64,000 nt of DNA. Source: Lepidodermella squamata (taxonomy: Eukaryota; Gastrotricha). The position numbers and the translations under genes were made by a program. The notes beneath the pieces are model-generated. The model saw nothing but the letters and a program-made list of their open reading frames with translations, was not told where the DNA came from and searched no databases. Numbering within the stretch: the first letter of the stretch is position 1; every line of letters begins with the position of its first letter. The stretch is taken from assembly GCA_047495785.1 (NCBI GenBank), contig JBLDXI010000009.1:1550001-1614000 (forward strand). Reading direction: 5' to 3'. This document shows, in pieces, positions 1-12,246 of the stretch.

Positions 1-583
1 AGAGAAACATAAGTTTTTCCTTCAGGTACTCGAAGCGCATCGAAACTGGTAACAGGAGCAGGAATACTAAGATGTTCGATTGTTGGTGCTCTAGAACTTT
101 TCTCAGAGCTAAACATCCTACGAAACATTTCGTTTCGCCGACAGCTCCGATTGTTTGTAGGAGGAATCAGGGTTACGTATCTTCGGCGATGACTTCGAAA
201 AAAAGAAGTCAAGAGTAGCGTAACTTTCACTTAATAACTTACCAAGCATATAACATTGCAAATACTGAGAAAATCAAAGTTATGAGGCCAAATGCTGTCA
301 GGCCCATAACCACATTCTGGAGAAAGTCAGCCTTGGATCGGTAGAGCTCGATGCGTTCGTTGAGATCCATGTATGTTACTAAACACAACTTTGCATTAGT
401 ATCGAACTAAAAATAAAAATAACTACCCGCTAACTGCGCGTTCTCGGCCAAATGACGTTTCAAATCAACGTGATCACGATTGGTGCAGTTGATTGAATCG
501 TCAACGCGGCCATGATCTCCAAAAGAGGCTGATACGAAGTAAAATAACAATGCTTTAACAAGAGTTGTATGCAATTTCAGCAT
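1..583 (-). CDS. Single-pass membrane protein, partial at left edge
   Basis: I do not recognise this family. Three exons read leftwards: 583-427, 378-243 and 92-1, the last running off the window. The ATG at 583 opens a hydrophobic N-terminus of about 22 residues that looks like a signal peptide, followed by a short polar stretch with an NCTN sequence (possible N-glycosylation). The second exon holds a helix-like polar stretch (MDLNERIELYRSK) and then one clear membrane segment (residues about 75-97, GLTAFGLITLIFSVF). The third exon starts with a basic patch (CHRRR), as expected for a cytoplasmic tail. Junctions are GT-AG and keep the frame open to the edge. A type I membrane protein is inferred; exon boundaries are hand-made. 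Confidence 0.5.
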
Positions 584-975
584 CCTATTAGTTTAGGGAA
601 AATATATAAAATATAAAATAGGATATCAACTAGTAGTGAAGTAAGTGACCTTTATTCAATTGTCACAACAGACTGTAGAATAGTTTGTTTGAAGTCCGGT
701 TGCGTTAAATGCCTCTTTGTGCGCAGATAAAAACGTAAATGGGCTAGAGTTTAATTTAATTTTCACAAGTCTAAGAACGGGCTCGAGGAAAGAGATTAGG
801 GGAAAAAGAGGGTTGTGCTAAAGGATTTCTTGTAACTATGGCGTTAGCTGTTCAAACCCACGAGAGGAGAAGAGTTCAGATGTCAGAGTTAGAGAATTTA
901 GTAGATAATATATAATGAATAGAGTGGATAAATTGCTGCACCACATTCAATGCTGCTCAAACCTTTATTTTGGGT

Positions 976-1128
976 TCAGAAGGCTCGACGGGTGGGAAAG
1001 TTATCTGGATTCTTCGACAAAGAGCATAAAAATGACTTGAGCGCTTTAATATATTTAAATAGCTCGTCTTCCTGGGAATAATGGGCTGTTTTCCAACGGT
1101 CCGGAGTGAAGCATGGCCATTCTGCAGC
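976..1128 (-). other. Possible coding exon of an unrecognised small gene
   Basis: Within the otherwise gene-poor stretch 584-1490, a good splice acceptor on the minus strand (AG at 1129-1130) opens 51 codons to a stop at 976-978, including a Trp/Pro-rich start (AEWPCFTPDRW). A second frame is also open through the same interval to 957, so the coding frame is uncertain. I found no convincing upstream exon; an ATG near 1215 meets an early stop. The rest of 584-1490 is AT-rich and shows nothing I can name. Confidence 0.25.
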
Positions 1129-1712
1129 CTAAAAATGATGTTTGGTACTCCTCTATTTGCAACTGCTTTTCAGATAGGCGCTGTCCCACCTAACAAGCTT
1201 TCCAAGCCGCCATCTTCGCAACAATAGCGAATTCGCTCTATTTCTTTACATCTGAATATTCAGTTAACTAAGCTATTAAAAGATATGTAACCGATATCAA
1301 GTCAATCATATGCTGGAAACAGTTTTTTAACACCGCCTTGGGTCCAAGATACCAAGGTATTGGACTTCGAAGAGATGATCTCGATCTCGAACTTCTATCA
1401 ATTTGAATTTCCCGTCAAAATAGATTGACATAAAATAACCTAAAACTATTATTATTAATTTTTACATATTATATTATTTGAATTGATAAAATGTTATTTT
1501 TCATGAATCACCATCTTTCAGGCTTGGTTGGCGACGGGCCGAAGTTGCATCGACGGCGTGAAGCTTGCTTGGAACAAGCCTACCTGGGCCACTCTCAGGT
1601 CTTCCGATATTTTTATGTTATTTTGATTTATCAGACCCATCATTCCAAGCGCATCTCCAATCTTGATTTCTTTGGCGATCACTTTGTCCTAAGTTCTCCC
1701 AGTGAAGGAAAG

Positions 1713-2951
1713 ATGCGAACTCCAGATTGGCCAACCTTAGGTCCGTTGGTTTTCTCCAGCGCCGCCGTATGTGCCAGCTGCATCGTTAGCATGGCTATAA
1801 CCCCTGTTTTATCTAAACGACCTTTGGAATCAATAGCTGTGCTTTGCCGTATATTTGTTTTGATTTTTCTTGGCTTCGTGGGCATCGCTGGGTTATGCGT
1901 TCCCGCTTGGTACTACTTGGAAATTGAGGGATCGTTTTCAGTCGATCCGAATCGTTGGCAGCAGGCGGATCATTTTGAGCTCGTTGAGTCCTCAAACTTC
2001 CAGGTGGCCTTTTCGCTGTGGGGATTCAGGATGAAAACATCGGTGTTATCTAAAATCTACGTTATGGACGCTGATGATTTGGAAGTAAAAAACAGCACTG
2101 CTGATAGTCCTGCCACGTGGCGTTTACTTCATGACTGCGCTGTCAATTGGGCCTACGGACCTGTAGGTGCCTTACTGTTGGATGGTGAATATGAAAATGC
2201 ATTACGGCGTCAAGATCCTATTCCTGCGCTTTGTGTGTTACAATATCTTACAAGTTATGGCGTGAAGTATTTGACAGCGCCACCTCCGATATCCTTCTTC
2301 AAAACTGCCGCAATATGGACAGCAATTATGTTAAGCTTGGCTCTTGCATCTCTCCTGCTAGCCTCAATCTTTCTACATTCAATCGTGCGATACGGTGCTT
2401 TATGGTTGCTGCTTTGTGGAATATTTTATATCATTGCATTTGGGATTCAGTATGGGATGGTCATTGACAATTTTTCGGCATCTCACCTGTTACAGTCATG
2501 CACAAGATTAACAATTAACAAAGGCTCCCTTCCAGATCTTGCGCTGAAAATGGACTGGATTTTACTTCTTACCATTATAGCTGGAGGCGTTGCTGTAATA
2601 TTGTCAATTGTTGTCTTTGTGTTGGACCTCCGATTTCCAGCTATTGCGGCGCGATCATTTTCTGTGGACGTCGCAAGTCAAATGGCGCCCGAAACTGTTG
2701 ATAAGACTGAGGAGACTTTACAAGATACTACCGCAGCTGCAACAGGTTGATGACAGGAACTTTGATAGTTTAAAGGTTTCGAAAATTTAAATATTTTAGA
2801 CGGAGTGGAAATGACAGAAAATCTTTCTTCACCGCGACGCACAGTTTCTCATACTCGTCGGCGTGAATCTATGCTCGGCAGGCTCCAGGTTCCTCGCCGT
2901 GGCCCTTCGGTTAGAAAAACTTCGGTCACCGATGCAACTAGCCAGGCATAA
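1713..2951 (+). CDS. DUOXA-like (dual oxidase maturation factor) membrane protein
   Basis: Two exons, 1713-2745 and 2800-2951, give 394 residues. The architecture is two N-terminal membrane segments (about residues 8-30 and 43-68), a loop of about 110 residues with an NST glycosylation site, two more segments (about 195-250), a second loop and a fifth segment (about 285-310), then a basic cytoplasmic tail supplied by exon 2. This order, the PTLGPLVF start and the ...YENALRRQDPIP motif before segment 3 resemble DUOXA, which escorts dual oxidase from the ER to the plasma membrane. The frame also reads back to an ATG at 1491, but a splice-acceptor-like CTTTCAG at 1515-1521 suggests that part is leader. 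The next gene starts 141 bp downstream. The family call rests on topology and sparse motifs; it could be another five-pass protein. Confidence 0.55.
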
Positions 2952-3067
2952 ACCAATAGCAAATTGATGAGATCTGTTTCTTATTTTGCTTCAGAGTTAT
3001 TCGCGCTTTCATATTTTATTATCAACACTTTGCTTCCCTTTACTACTAAATTTCGCACGAATCAATA

Positions 3068-3092
3068 ATCTACTTCTTTTATAGGTTAATTT
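3068..3092 (+). other. Candidate trans-splice acceptor before RAB gene
   Basis: A pyrimidine-rich tract ends in TATAG at 3084, only 8 nt before the RAB ATG at 3093. The upstream gene ends at 2951, so the acceptor has no obvious cis donor in its own gene. This is the expected layout of a downstream operon gene receiving a spliced leader. Confidence 0.45.
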
Positions 3093-4015
3093 ATGAGTAA
3101 CATTGGTAGCCAGATCGTCAATGGGGTTGACGAAGTTATCGTCAACTCTCTAGTAGAACCATTCAACGGCGATCAAACGCCCTACAAAGATTACTGCTTT
3201 GATCCGCGTCTAAAGCGATGTTTGAACAATACCGGAGGAGTCAGCTCCATGGCTCCGTTAAAGGTGCTGAAGTTCGTACTCGTCGGCGATTTAGCCGTTG
3301 GTAAAACGTCGCTTATTCAACGCTTTTGCCATAAGACCTTCAATAACGATTACAAACCTACAATCGGATGTGACTTCGAGATTGAGAAATTCACGATTCT
3401 GAATCAACCTGTTACCGTTCAGTTTTGGGACACGGCCGGCCAAGAGCGATTTCGCTGTATCGCTGCTGCCTACTATCGAAACGCACAATGCATCATTCTA
3501 TCATTCGATCTGACCAAAGTCGAGACACTTCTAAACTGCGCTAGTTGGCTAAATGACGCCTTGAAGGTGAACAGCACCAATCGTCCACTGATTTTTCTTG
3601 TCGGGAACAAGAGAGATGCTATGGTAAGTGCTCTTGGATTAACAATACGTTATTTTGTAATTACGTGGTTTTCTAGAATGGTTACGAGTATGAAAAAGTC
3701 GAAGAGTTGGCTATAAATATGGCTAATCAGCTTGAAGCTGAATATTGGCCAACCTCGTCGAAAACTGGCGAAAATGTTCATCGCATTTTTAGCCGAGCAG
3801 CTGCACTAGCATTCCAAAGAGTAATGCTTGCCGATTGTGCAGCTTTCCAGCCTGCTGATAACAGCTTCTCGAATCAAGGGAAGGGCTCTAATGGGCTCGG
3901 TGCTATCACTTTGCCTTCACAACAAGCCAAGCGTGCCTCTGATAACAACGCTAATACTTCAACCGTCAGAATTGTTGAAAGTCCGACGAAACAAGGCTGC
4001 TGTACGATTTTGTAA
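3093..4015 (+). CDS. RAB36-like: RAB34/RAB36-like small GTPase
   Basis: Two exons, 3093-3623 and 3677-4015, give 289 residues. After a variable N-terminus of about 55 residues come all G-box motifs: P-loop GDLAVGKTS, switch I with T in DYKPTIG, switch II WDTAGQERF, GNKRD for guanine recognition, and SSKTGEN as the SAK equivalent. IAAAYYRNAQ and LEAEYWPTSSKTGENVHRIFSRAAALAF match the RAB34/36 subgroup, whose members act on Golgi, lysosome positioning and cilium formation. The C-terminus CCTIL is a prenylation signal (CaaL type, so geranylgeranyl is likely). NKRD in place of NKxD with Lys is normal. The gene lies 141 bp after the DUOXA-like gene on the same strand. The RAB34/36 group assignment is firm; the choice between 34 and 36 is not. 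Confidence 0.88.
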
Positions 4016-4683
4016 TTGATCTGGTCTTGACCATTTTCTCATGCCTGTCTGAGTTTTTTTTAGCCATTTCTCATGTCCTCAGCTCATTTACGCCTGGATG
4101 TGTCATTTTCACGGTGCTTCTAGGCACAATTTTTTATAAAATTTTCCGATGGTGAATAGAAAAACTTGAATAACAATAACAATAATGATTGTTGGTCACA
4201 GTTTTTTTTAACGAGCGTAATTGCCAGTTCAATTATTTTACGATTTTGTTGCTGTTTATTTCTTCATAATCAAACAAAACGATGTCCACGTATTGTTCCA
4301 AGATACCTGAAATGCATATGTATTCCTTTCTTTGTGTCAATCTTCTTCACGTGTGTCAAAATGTCGTCTGTGGACACGTTTGCTATTTATTAAAAAAAAT
4401 TATACATTTATTTCAAAAATGTGCATTTATATTTGCCTCTAATATTTGTATCGATGTGATAATCCTAAGAATCAGCTGAATTCACCGAATTCACTTGGAC
4501 GAAGCATCGTCAGAGAATTTATCAAACTTGCGCCAGGCTATACGCATCGATTTGATCGCTGTGAGTAATAGCCCTTGAAAAATAATAATATGTTTGCTTT
4601 TTACTATCGACGAATATTAAGTAAACAGTACAAGTGATGTTAAATTTAATGGCTTTATTTTGTTTTCTAGGTCTGTTAATTAA
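4016..4683 (+). other. Intergenic spacer with possible 5' leader exon of STK36
   Basis: AT-rich spacer without a credible gene. From about 4470 the base composition rises and a strong donor (CTGTGAGT at 4559-4566) pairs with an acceptor TTTTCTAG ending at 4671, 13 nt before the STK36 ATG. This could be a cis-spliced 5' UTR exon, which would make STK36 the head of its own transcript. No other feature seen. Confidence 0.3.
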
Positions 4684-7600
4684 ATGGATCGCTATAACGT
4701 ACTCGACCTTGTAGGCGAGGGCTCGTTTGGCAAGGTCTACCGCGGTCGAAAAAAACACAGCGAAGAGGTAAAAATTTGTGAGGTAAACATGAGCGCGAAT
4801 GGCTTAATTTTTGACTATAGATTGTCGCGTTGAAATTCATACCTAAATCGGGCCGTTCTGAGAAGGAATTGAAAACGCTACGCCGCGAAATTGAAATCAT
4901 GCGTGAACTAAAGCACGACAACGTTGTTCAAATGACAGATACATTCGAGACTGAAACTGATATTGTTGCTGTTATTGAATATTGCGAGGGAGAATTATTT
5001 CAAATTTTGGAGGACGACGGTCATCTACCTGAAAATCAAGTTCAATCGGTCGCTTGCCAACTCGTCTCAGCGCTCTTCTACCTCCATTCACATCGAATTT
5101 TGCACCGAGATATGAAACCGCAGAATATATTAGTGGCGAAAGGCGGTGTTGTAAAATTAGCTGATTTCGGCTTTGCCCGGGCTATGTCGACGAACACGTT
5201 GGTTTTGACTTCAATTAAAGGAACGCCGCTTTACATGAGCCCTGAGCTGGTTGAGGAGAGGCCCTACGATCACACAGCTGATTTGTGGGCTTTAGGATGT
5301 ATTCTCTACGAATTAGCAACTGGAAGTCCGCCGTTTTATACAAATTCAATTTTTCAATTGGTTACGTTGATTGTGAGAGATCCTGTGAAATGGCCGAAAA
5401 CAATGAATCCGACATTCAAAGATTTTCTGCAGGGCCTTTTGATTAAAGATCCGCGCCACCGCCTGCAATGGCCGGCCTTATTAACGCACCCGTTTGTTGC
5501 TGATGGTGTTCGCATTACCGAGGAAGGTATGTAGCGCGTACTAATTTCCCGGGTATATATTTACTCTATTTTGTACCTATGCGGTGTAATGTTGTAGACC
5601 TGGCGAGGCCGAGTCCGTTTACTCAACAGCTGACTCAGTCGATGGAGAGCCGCAAAATGCAGCAGGTATGTTGTTTGCGCTCTTTTGGTATTAGACTGTT
5701 ATAACAAGAGATGATGAATGATGCTAATTGTTGTGTACTGCTGCTAATACAGGTAAGGGAGAAGCAACGCGAACGTCCGCCCGGCCAGCAATCGCGTCTG
5801 CTAGCCAAGGCGGCGAAGCAGCAGCAGCAGCAACAGCAGCAACAGACTGCTGCGAAGAAAGCGCCGCCCGCTGACGGAGCCAGTACAGCAGCGGCGGGCG
5901 GAGCCGCCACACCGGCAAATAATGCACCCGCGAATAGCAACAGACCAGAATCTGGAGTGCCCACAAATGTGGTGGCGGCGACAGCGGTCAAACAGCTGCA
6001 GCAGAAAGACGATGAAAAGGCAGCTGCAGATGCGAAACAGGCGAAAGCCAGCGCCCAAAAAGCACGTCCCGCCTCGAAACCAGAGCCGCCACCGCCTGTT
6101 CAGCAGCAGCAACAGCCTCAATTAGAAGCGGCGAGCCCTGAGAAAGCTGCCCCATCAACGCCCTCAGCCCCTCTACCCTCAGAGGCTGACAACGAGTGGA
6201 CGCGGTCAATGTACGCGTTAATGGGCAATCCTGAGCTCGTTATTGAGTATCTAACTGACGAAAAGAAAATAGCTCGACTTCAGAAGGACTGTCAAACCTC
6301 GGGGGATAAATTAACGGCCGCCTTAAAATCAGCCAATGTCGTAGATGAAAAACACAAACCAGCCGCCTTGATAGCTGACGTGTTATCAATTCTAAGGTAC
6401 ATGAGCGCAGTTCTAAGTATTGAATGTGAAATGCAGCCGTTGGTTCGTTGGCTTGAAATCGTTCGCCCTAACGAATTCTGCGCATCGCTGTTTCAAGTTT
6501 TGTTCGACTGCTATCTGGCGGCTAAACAAAACTCGAAAATTAACGTTGAAAACGGCTGGCTGGAACAAATCATTCTAGACGCGTTGGTTTCGCTGAGCCA
6601 GTTTCATACGCTGGAAGTGTATCACACCGAGGAATGTCCTGGCCAGTTGACAAATTCGTTCCTCGAATCTGCGTCAATCTTTCTGGCTTATGTCTCGCAG
6701 TTGTTGAATATTGGCGGAAAAATTGCGTCTCATACCATTTTATCACTCATTTACTGCCTGGAGTCGGTTGAAGAGACGGAAAATCAGCATTTAGCCGGCG
6801 GCTTTTATGGCCTGATTTTAACGAATCTAGGCCCGGACTGCGGGGTTCAGCTTGTTGAATTGATGTTACTAGCTGAGAGCGCATCTTCGTCGAAAGTTGT
6901 CCGAAGTTCTGTCATCAAAAAGAAAACAGCCGAAGCGATGCAGGCGTCGAGAACTGGCTCGCTATACGCGTCTATGACTATGCATAGCGAGGAAGATAGC
7001 GATTTAGGGGCGAGTGCTTCGTTGCAAACAGACATCGGCGTTTTAGCCGTCGGGGCTCTGGCGGCTTTATGCCATCTACCGATTTCTTGCTGTCCTCAAG
7101 TTTTGGACGGTAAACGCAGATTCGCCAGTCGATTCGGCGATCGCTGGGCCAGCCCGCAGTTGTCGAAAGCACTGGATGTTTACTTCTCGAAATTGCGATT
7201 CGAACCAACGTGCTACAACACCCTGAAAACGGTCTATGTGGTCTGCCAGTGCTCGAAAAGCGCCGCTCTGGCCGTTGCGTCGAAACCCGAGGCTCTAGAT
7301 GGGATACTCAACATTTTGAACGGCGGCATTGAATTGCCTGATGTTGATTTGAATAGCTGTCTCGAAATGACGATGCATGTACTAGGGGTTATTGTTTCCT
7401 ACTGCGAAACTCTACCACCGCCCCTTGACACGGTTGGGCCGTTAGTTGAAGCTGTTCTCGCCCAGGCTCAAATTGCTAGTCACACGGCTGCAATTTCTTT
7501 CCTGTTTAATCAGCTGATTTTTCACGGCGTTTTACTCGATTTGTCGTCTGAAGATGTTATCGCAGCTGTTCATTCAACTATGACCGATTTGACGCAGGTC

Positions 7601-9147
7601 TGCGTGCGCTGTCCGATGGATTTCGGCGCGTTTGATTCGATTTTCATGCTAATTTTCCAAATGCTGCTACAAGACGGCAACCGCACTGCCCGGGTGCTGT
7701 TGGACCAGGGCGTTGTCGACAGTATTTGGCAACGAGTCGCGCAAGCTCTGGGGGTTTTCGAGGAAAAACTTAATAAAAACGCCGAGGAAAAGCCGGAAAA
7801 ACCTCCGATCGACTGGAGTTTAATCTCGCCTCAAGGGCACATCACAGCATTACAGGCTTTGATAGCAATTTATGCGAAAGAAACAATTTCATTGGTGAAT
7901 TGCTTTCGAAATCCTAACCACCCTTCGATTTGCGTGTTATGCGAGTACATTTCACCCGAATTTCTTCATGACGTCAAAAAAGCGGGCGCGTCCAGTGGCG
8001 ATCTCGTAAATGCCGATTTAGACGTGCTGCAACTTTCGTCGCAACTCCTCTGCTTCCCGTTCGCCGTTGATTTCGTCGATACTATCCAGGCCGAAATATT
8101 GCGGACATATTCGATGAATTCACTCGTTTCGCTGCTCGTTGCGTCGGTTTGCGCGATTTGCCCGCCTGATCTTGCCGAGCTGCCGTTTGGCCTCGTCGCT
8201 CGACTCGCGCTCGCCCCTAACCCGGCGCCGTTTCTCGAACAATTCGCACAGGCTGTTGTTGGCACGAAAAACGACGGCGATGCAGCTATTCGCTACATTC
8301 GATCTTGCCTCACCGACTCGTCGCTGCCGTCCTCGGTTGCGTGCGATATTTTAGCAATTTTAGGTGAGAAAAAATATTTATTTTAAGCTGGATTTTTTTT
8401 TTAATTTTAATTATTTTAGGGCAACATGCTAGATCTGGAGCTGATACGCATTTATTGGTTGCTTGCTTCTTCCCAGGCGACCAGCAAGTTTTTGTCTCGC
8501 TGCTTCGCCACGAGGAGCCTGTCGTTCGATCTCGGGTGTGCAGTTTGTTGGCAAACTGGCTGAAAAACGACCCAACATTCGCGGATCGTTTATCCCTAGA
8601 TGAAAATAGCGAAATAATTCAGAGTTTAACCGACGCGTTGATGACTGACGATTCAAATGTTCGAAAATCGGCAGCGTGTGCTGTAGGTAATGCCGCCTTC
8701 CAATCCGCTAGTCTCGCCTCGCATTTCAAGCCGGCTGTGCCGAAACTCGCGTCGCTGCTCGGCGATCCGTCGGAGCGCGCGGCTGGCAACGCGTTATCAG
8801 CCCTGTCGAACATTGCCTCACACCAGTCAGAAGCGCATCTTCCCGTTATGCTTCAATGCAGGGTGCCGCAAATCGCGCTCGACTTGCTGTGCCACTCGCC
8901 TAGCCCGGATGTGCAACACGCGGCGGCGTTGTGCCTGCGCCAGTTGGCGACGCATCGCGACTGCAAGGCCGTGCTTGTCAAGGCCGAGGCGACGCGGCGC
9001 ATCGGCGATTTGGTTGATGGTGCCCTAGACGGAACTGCCATTTCGTCTTCTGTTCGCTCTTCGCTGGTGTCATCGGCATCGGGCGCTGGCTCGAGTTTAG
9101 TTTCACTTTGCCGTAAAATCTCCAGACTTCTTGCCTCATCAGCGTGA
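4684..9147 (+). CDS. STK36: Fused-family serine/threonine kinase STK36
   Basis: Five exons (4684-4767, 4821-5526, 5598-5665, 5753-8363, 8420-9147) give 1398 residues. The N-terminal kinase domain (about 1-255) is complete: GEGSFG loop at 11-16, Lys33 in VALK, catalytic HRDMKPQN with Asp125, DFG at 143-145, and APE-equivalent SPE. The activation loop and the kinase core match Fused/STK36/ULK4-type kinases; Fused acts in Hedgehog signalling in flies and in building motile cilia in vertebrates. A low-complexity linker follows (about residues 295-450) with a ten-glutamine run and many Ala/Pro/Lys. The remaining roughly 900 residues form helical, HEAT/ARM-like repeats, with an evident ARM-type block at the end ([23 protein letters not shown]). 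Length and domain order fit STK36. NSRP1 follows after 218 bp. Confidence 0.9.
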
Positions 9148-9331
9148 TTCATCGAAACAACTCCATTTTTTACTCTATATATACAAGAATGTGATGATCT
9201 CTTTTTAAAATCAACTTGCGTTGCTCATTGTTTTCAGTTGTTGAGATATAAAAGCTGTGATTTTTTTCATCTCTCATTGCACATAAATATTTACCGCTAG
9301 TTATTACAATAAATTCTGATATTTACGAATT

Positions 9332-9365
9332 TTTCTGTTTCTGTTTTAGTTTTTTTAAATCAAAA
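9332..9365 (+). other. Candidate trans-splice acceptor before NSRP1
   Basis: TTTTTCTGTTTCTGTTTTAG ends at 9349, 16 nt before the NSRP1 ATG. The preceding gene ends 218 bp upstream of the ATG. The same arrangement recurs before other downstream genes in the window. Confidence 0.4.
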
Positions 9366-10736
9366 ATGGCTCTTCAGGGTCATACTGGCAAAAAATATGG
9401 CTTGGTTTTGCCGAAAAGGGACACAGCCGCGAGTTCGACGGCTGCAGTTTTCGAAAAGCCGAAACCAGCCCGGCCCCCGCCCTCTGCCGTTTTCGAGCGA
9501 AGTTCCGATTCAGAATTGGAGAAATCGGACGGTGAGGAGGAAGAACAGCCGCCTCAGATGAAAATTGCTGGGTCAAAAAAACTGGCGGCAAGCGACTATT
9601 TACGGCTGAAAGTGAAGTCGGAGGTAGGTTGATCGTCATAACCCCACATACTAATATTCACTACCTGAGACGCCGCCCCACTCACACACGCGGCATAATA
9701 ATAATCCTAATCTATGTGCTAATTATATGCAGCGCGTGTTTTCCTTTGTTTGTTAGACGCAAAAAGAAATTGACAAGGCGCTGGCTGAGGATGCAACGTG
9801 TTTCCAGTACGACGAGGTTGGTGTTTAGTGCTTGAGATGTGTTTGCTATATGATTATATTCACCTGTTAAATGCAGGTCTACGATGATATCTCGCATACG
9901 AGTACGATGCAGCGCGCGCAGGCGTTCAATAAGACGGTCGAGCGAAAGGTTTGTTGTGTCAACATTTCTCACGTGTGTTATTTTGTTGTTTAATTTATAT
10001 TTTTGCGCCGATTCATGTATAGCCCAAGTACATTGCTGGGTTGTTAGCTACAGCCGAGCTGCGTAAGCGCGAAAACGAGCGGCGAGTCGAGCGTCAGGTC
10101 CAGAAGGAACGTGAGGCCGAGGGCGACCAGTTCGAGGACAAGGAAGCCTTTGTCACGTCGGCTTATCGCGAAAAAGTGAAGCAGATGAAGGAGGATGAAG
10201 AGCGGGAACGCGCGAAAGAAGCCGCCGAGGCGAAGATGGATGTAACTAAGCAGGGTGACATGAGTTTGTTCTATAGAAATCTCCTCGACCAGAAAACCTC
10301 GCGACCTGAAGCTCCTAAAGAGGAAGAACCTAAACCTGAGGTTATTGAGACAACAAAACTTGATGAAAAGAAACATGAATCATCGTCACACCGATCATCT
10401 CGCCGAAGCAGATCTCGAAGCCGCAGTCGTGATCGAAAAGAGTACCGGCGTAGAAGTCGCAGCCGGTCTAATTCGCGGTCACGTAAAAATCACCATCGCT
10501 CACCCGAGCGAAGTCGTCATGACAAAAAACGGCGAGATAGGTCGCGTTCCCGATCTAGATCGCCAGTACCTGTTGCTAAAAGCGTTCCGAAAAAGGAAGA
10601 ACCCAAGAAGGAAACAACCGCAGCAGCTTCGGCAATTTTCGAAAAACGAAACGCGGACGAAAGCGCTGTTTTATCGGCGAAAGAACGGTATCTGCAGCGG
10701 AAAATGCAGCGCAACCTGCCTACCGGTGACGAATGA
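9366..10736 (+). CDS. NSRP1: Nuclear speckle splicing regulatory protein 1
   Basis: Four exons (9366-9623, 9757-9816, 9877-9948, 10023-10736) give 367 residues. The N-terminus KKYGLVLPKR, the EIDKALAED...YDEVYDDI block and the YIAGLLATAELRKRENERR coiled-coil segment are signatures of NSRP1 (CCDC55), a nuclear speckle protein that influences alternative splice-site choice. After the conserved QGDMSLFYRNLL motif the C-terminus becomes an Arg/Ser-rich tail (about residues 250-310), typical of splicing factors. Exon 4 carries most of the acidic/basic coiled coil. It sits directly after STK36 on the same strand, with a splice acceptor just before the ATG, so it may share a polycistronic transcript. 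I see no breaks. Confidence 0.88.
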
Positions 10737-11205
10737 ACAACCCGCGCTCAATGCTTTCATGCCTTTCATTTTCGCTTTGTTAATTGGAAATAAAAATTTC
10801 AGTGACTTCCAATTTATATTGTGTTTTTCAGAATATCTTTCATCGGAACCAAATTTTCCTGTTGCGAACCAAATTTTAGCTAAGCCACAGGTCGCTTTTC
10901 GAATATTTCTACAAAATTCAGGCTATGTATGATTTCTATGGTGAAGAATCGTCTTTTCCGCTTAATTTAGAGATAATTCATTTTAAATATGCCGATCAAT
11001 CATGACATTTTTGAAAGTTTCCAGAAGTGGATTTAGGCTCATTAAAAATTGCGAAATTTGCTCAGCTAACAGGGAAATTTGGTCCCGCTAAAAGTAAGAC
11101 CCGTTTTTTTATATTAAAAATTCCTATCGCAAGAATCATATCAAGGAGGATTTTTCTTTATCGGAATTTAACAAGTTATGCCAATATTAGGGTGTTATAA
11201 AGTCA
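10737..11205 (+). other. Intergenic spacer, nothing recognised
   Basis: AT-rich sequence between NSRP1 and the CDP-alcohol phosphatidyltransferase gene. I see no gene, no inverted repeat and no tandem repeat. An open frame of NSRP1's neighbour frame runs through part of it but is not protein-like. Confidence 0.4.
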
Positions 11206-12246
11206 ATGAAGGCAAACTATGTCCCTACATCTCTTGAGAAATCTTATTTTTATGTTCCGCCAATTTCATTCACATTGCAAGCCAAAGTTTTATCGATTTT
11301 ATTCACAGTGGCTTTCTTTATCCTTCTAGCATTTTTGTATTATGAAGTAAGATCTGACTATGCCACAAGCAAATTTGAAGATATTGGTATTTGTTCCGAA
11401 TATTATTGGTAAGAAATTCTATTTGTCACGTGAGCTGAATTGATTGTTTCGTTTATAGGTTACTTTCGAATACTCCTCATCGTGATATCAGCTGGTCTAC
11501 TCGATGTCAGCGAACAGAACCCACCGACGGATGCAAAATCTCAACCGCAATACTCAACGGCGAAGCTCGTCGCCCTTGGTTTGTATGCAATTTCAGCGCT
11601 TCTCGACATGGCCGACGGCTTTGCCGCCCGCCAACTTGGCCAGGTATCAGCGTTCGGCGCTTGGCTCGACGTAGTTGTTGACCTGATTGGCCGGACGATG
11701 ATGTGGAATAAGGCTAATGTCAAGGTAATTTTCGAAATTTGAGCTAGTCCGCCTTGATTATTTAATTCGATTGCGCAGTTCATGTCTTTCATCATTCCGT
11801 GCCTCGAGTGGCTGACCTTCTGCTGCACGCACGCGCAGTTCGGCTCGCTGCAGTGGAAGGCGAGGTTTGCGCGCGACAACGCCGCCAATCGATCGGCGCC
11901 GTCGTTCGTGCAAAAAGTGTTCGCCAACGGCTTCTTCTCGCTGCACGGCGTCTTCGCCCTCGGCGGCGTCCACTGCCTGCCGCTCGCCGTTGTCGCGTGC
12001 AAGCAACTGCCGCTGACGACGCCGTCGGCGCCGGCCGTCGTCACCGTCGCAGCGCTCATTACGCTGTTCCTGCTATCGTCCGGCCGCACGTATGCGGCGT
12101 GCTGCGAGGCGTGGTTCATCGCCGACCACGTGCGCTGCCTGCTGACCGGGCCGCAGCAGATGATATCGCAAGCGACAATATCCGCCATCCGCCGCCAACG
12201 AACAGAGGACGTGTTCGGCGGCCACGCGTCTGCTAAATCCATGTGA
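11206..12246 (+). CDS. CDP-alcohol phosphatidyltransferase family protein
   Basis: Three exons (11206-11386, 11459-11724, 11779-12246) give 304 residues. The catalytic CDP-alcohol phosphotransferase signature D-x2-DG-x2-AR-x8-G-x3-D-x3-D is intact (DMADGFAAR then G, D and D, residues about 114-137), on a membrane-embedded helix. The exon junction restores IGYFRILLIV, the helix that precedes the motif in phosphatidylinositol synthase-type enzymes. Further membrane segments follow in exon 3, which is much more GC-rich than the neighbourhood. Such enzymes join a CDP-activated lipid to an alcohol in the ER or mitochondria. Nearest relatives are probably the metazoan PIS-like paralogues; the alcohol substrate cannot be told from sequence. 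The first donor (GTATTT) is weak; an alternative GGTAAG 26 nt later breaks the frame. Confidence 0.78.

Noticed and set aside
5635-6209. Long minus-strand frames opposite the STK36 linker
   Set aside because: They are shadows of the CAG/GCG-rich glutamine-alanine linker; compositions are runs of Leu, Cys or Ala and no start context fits.
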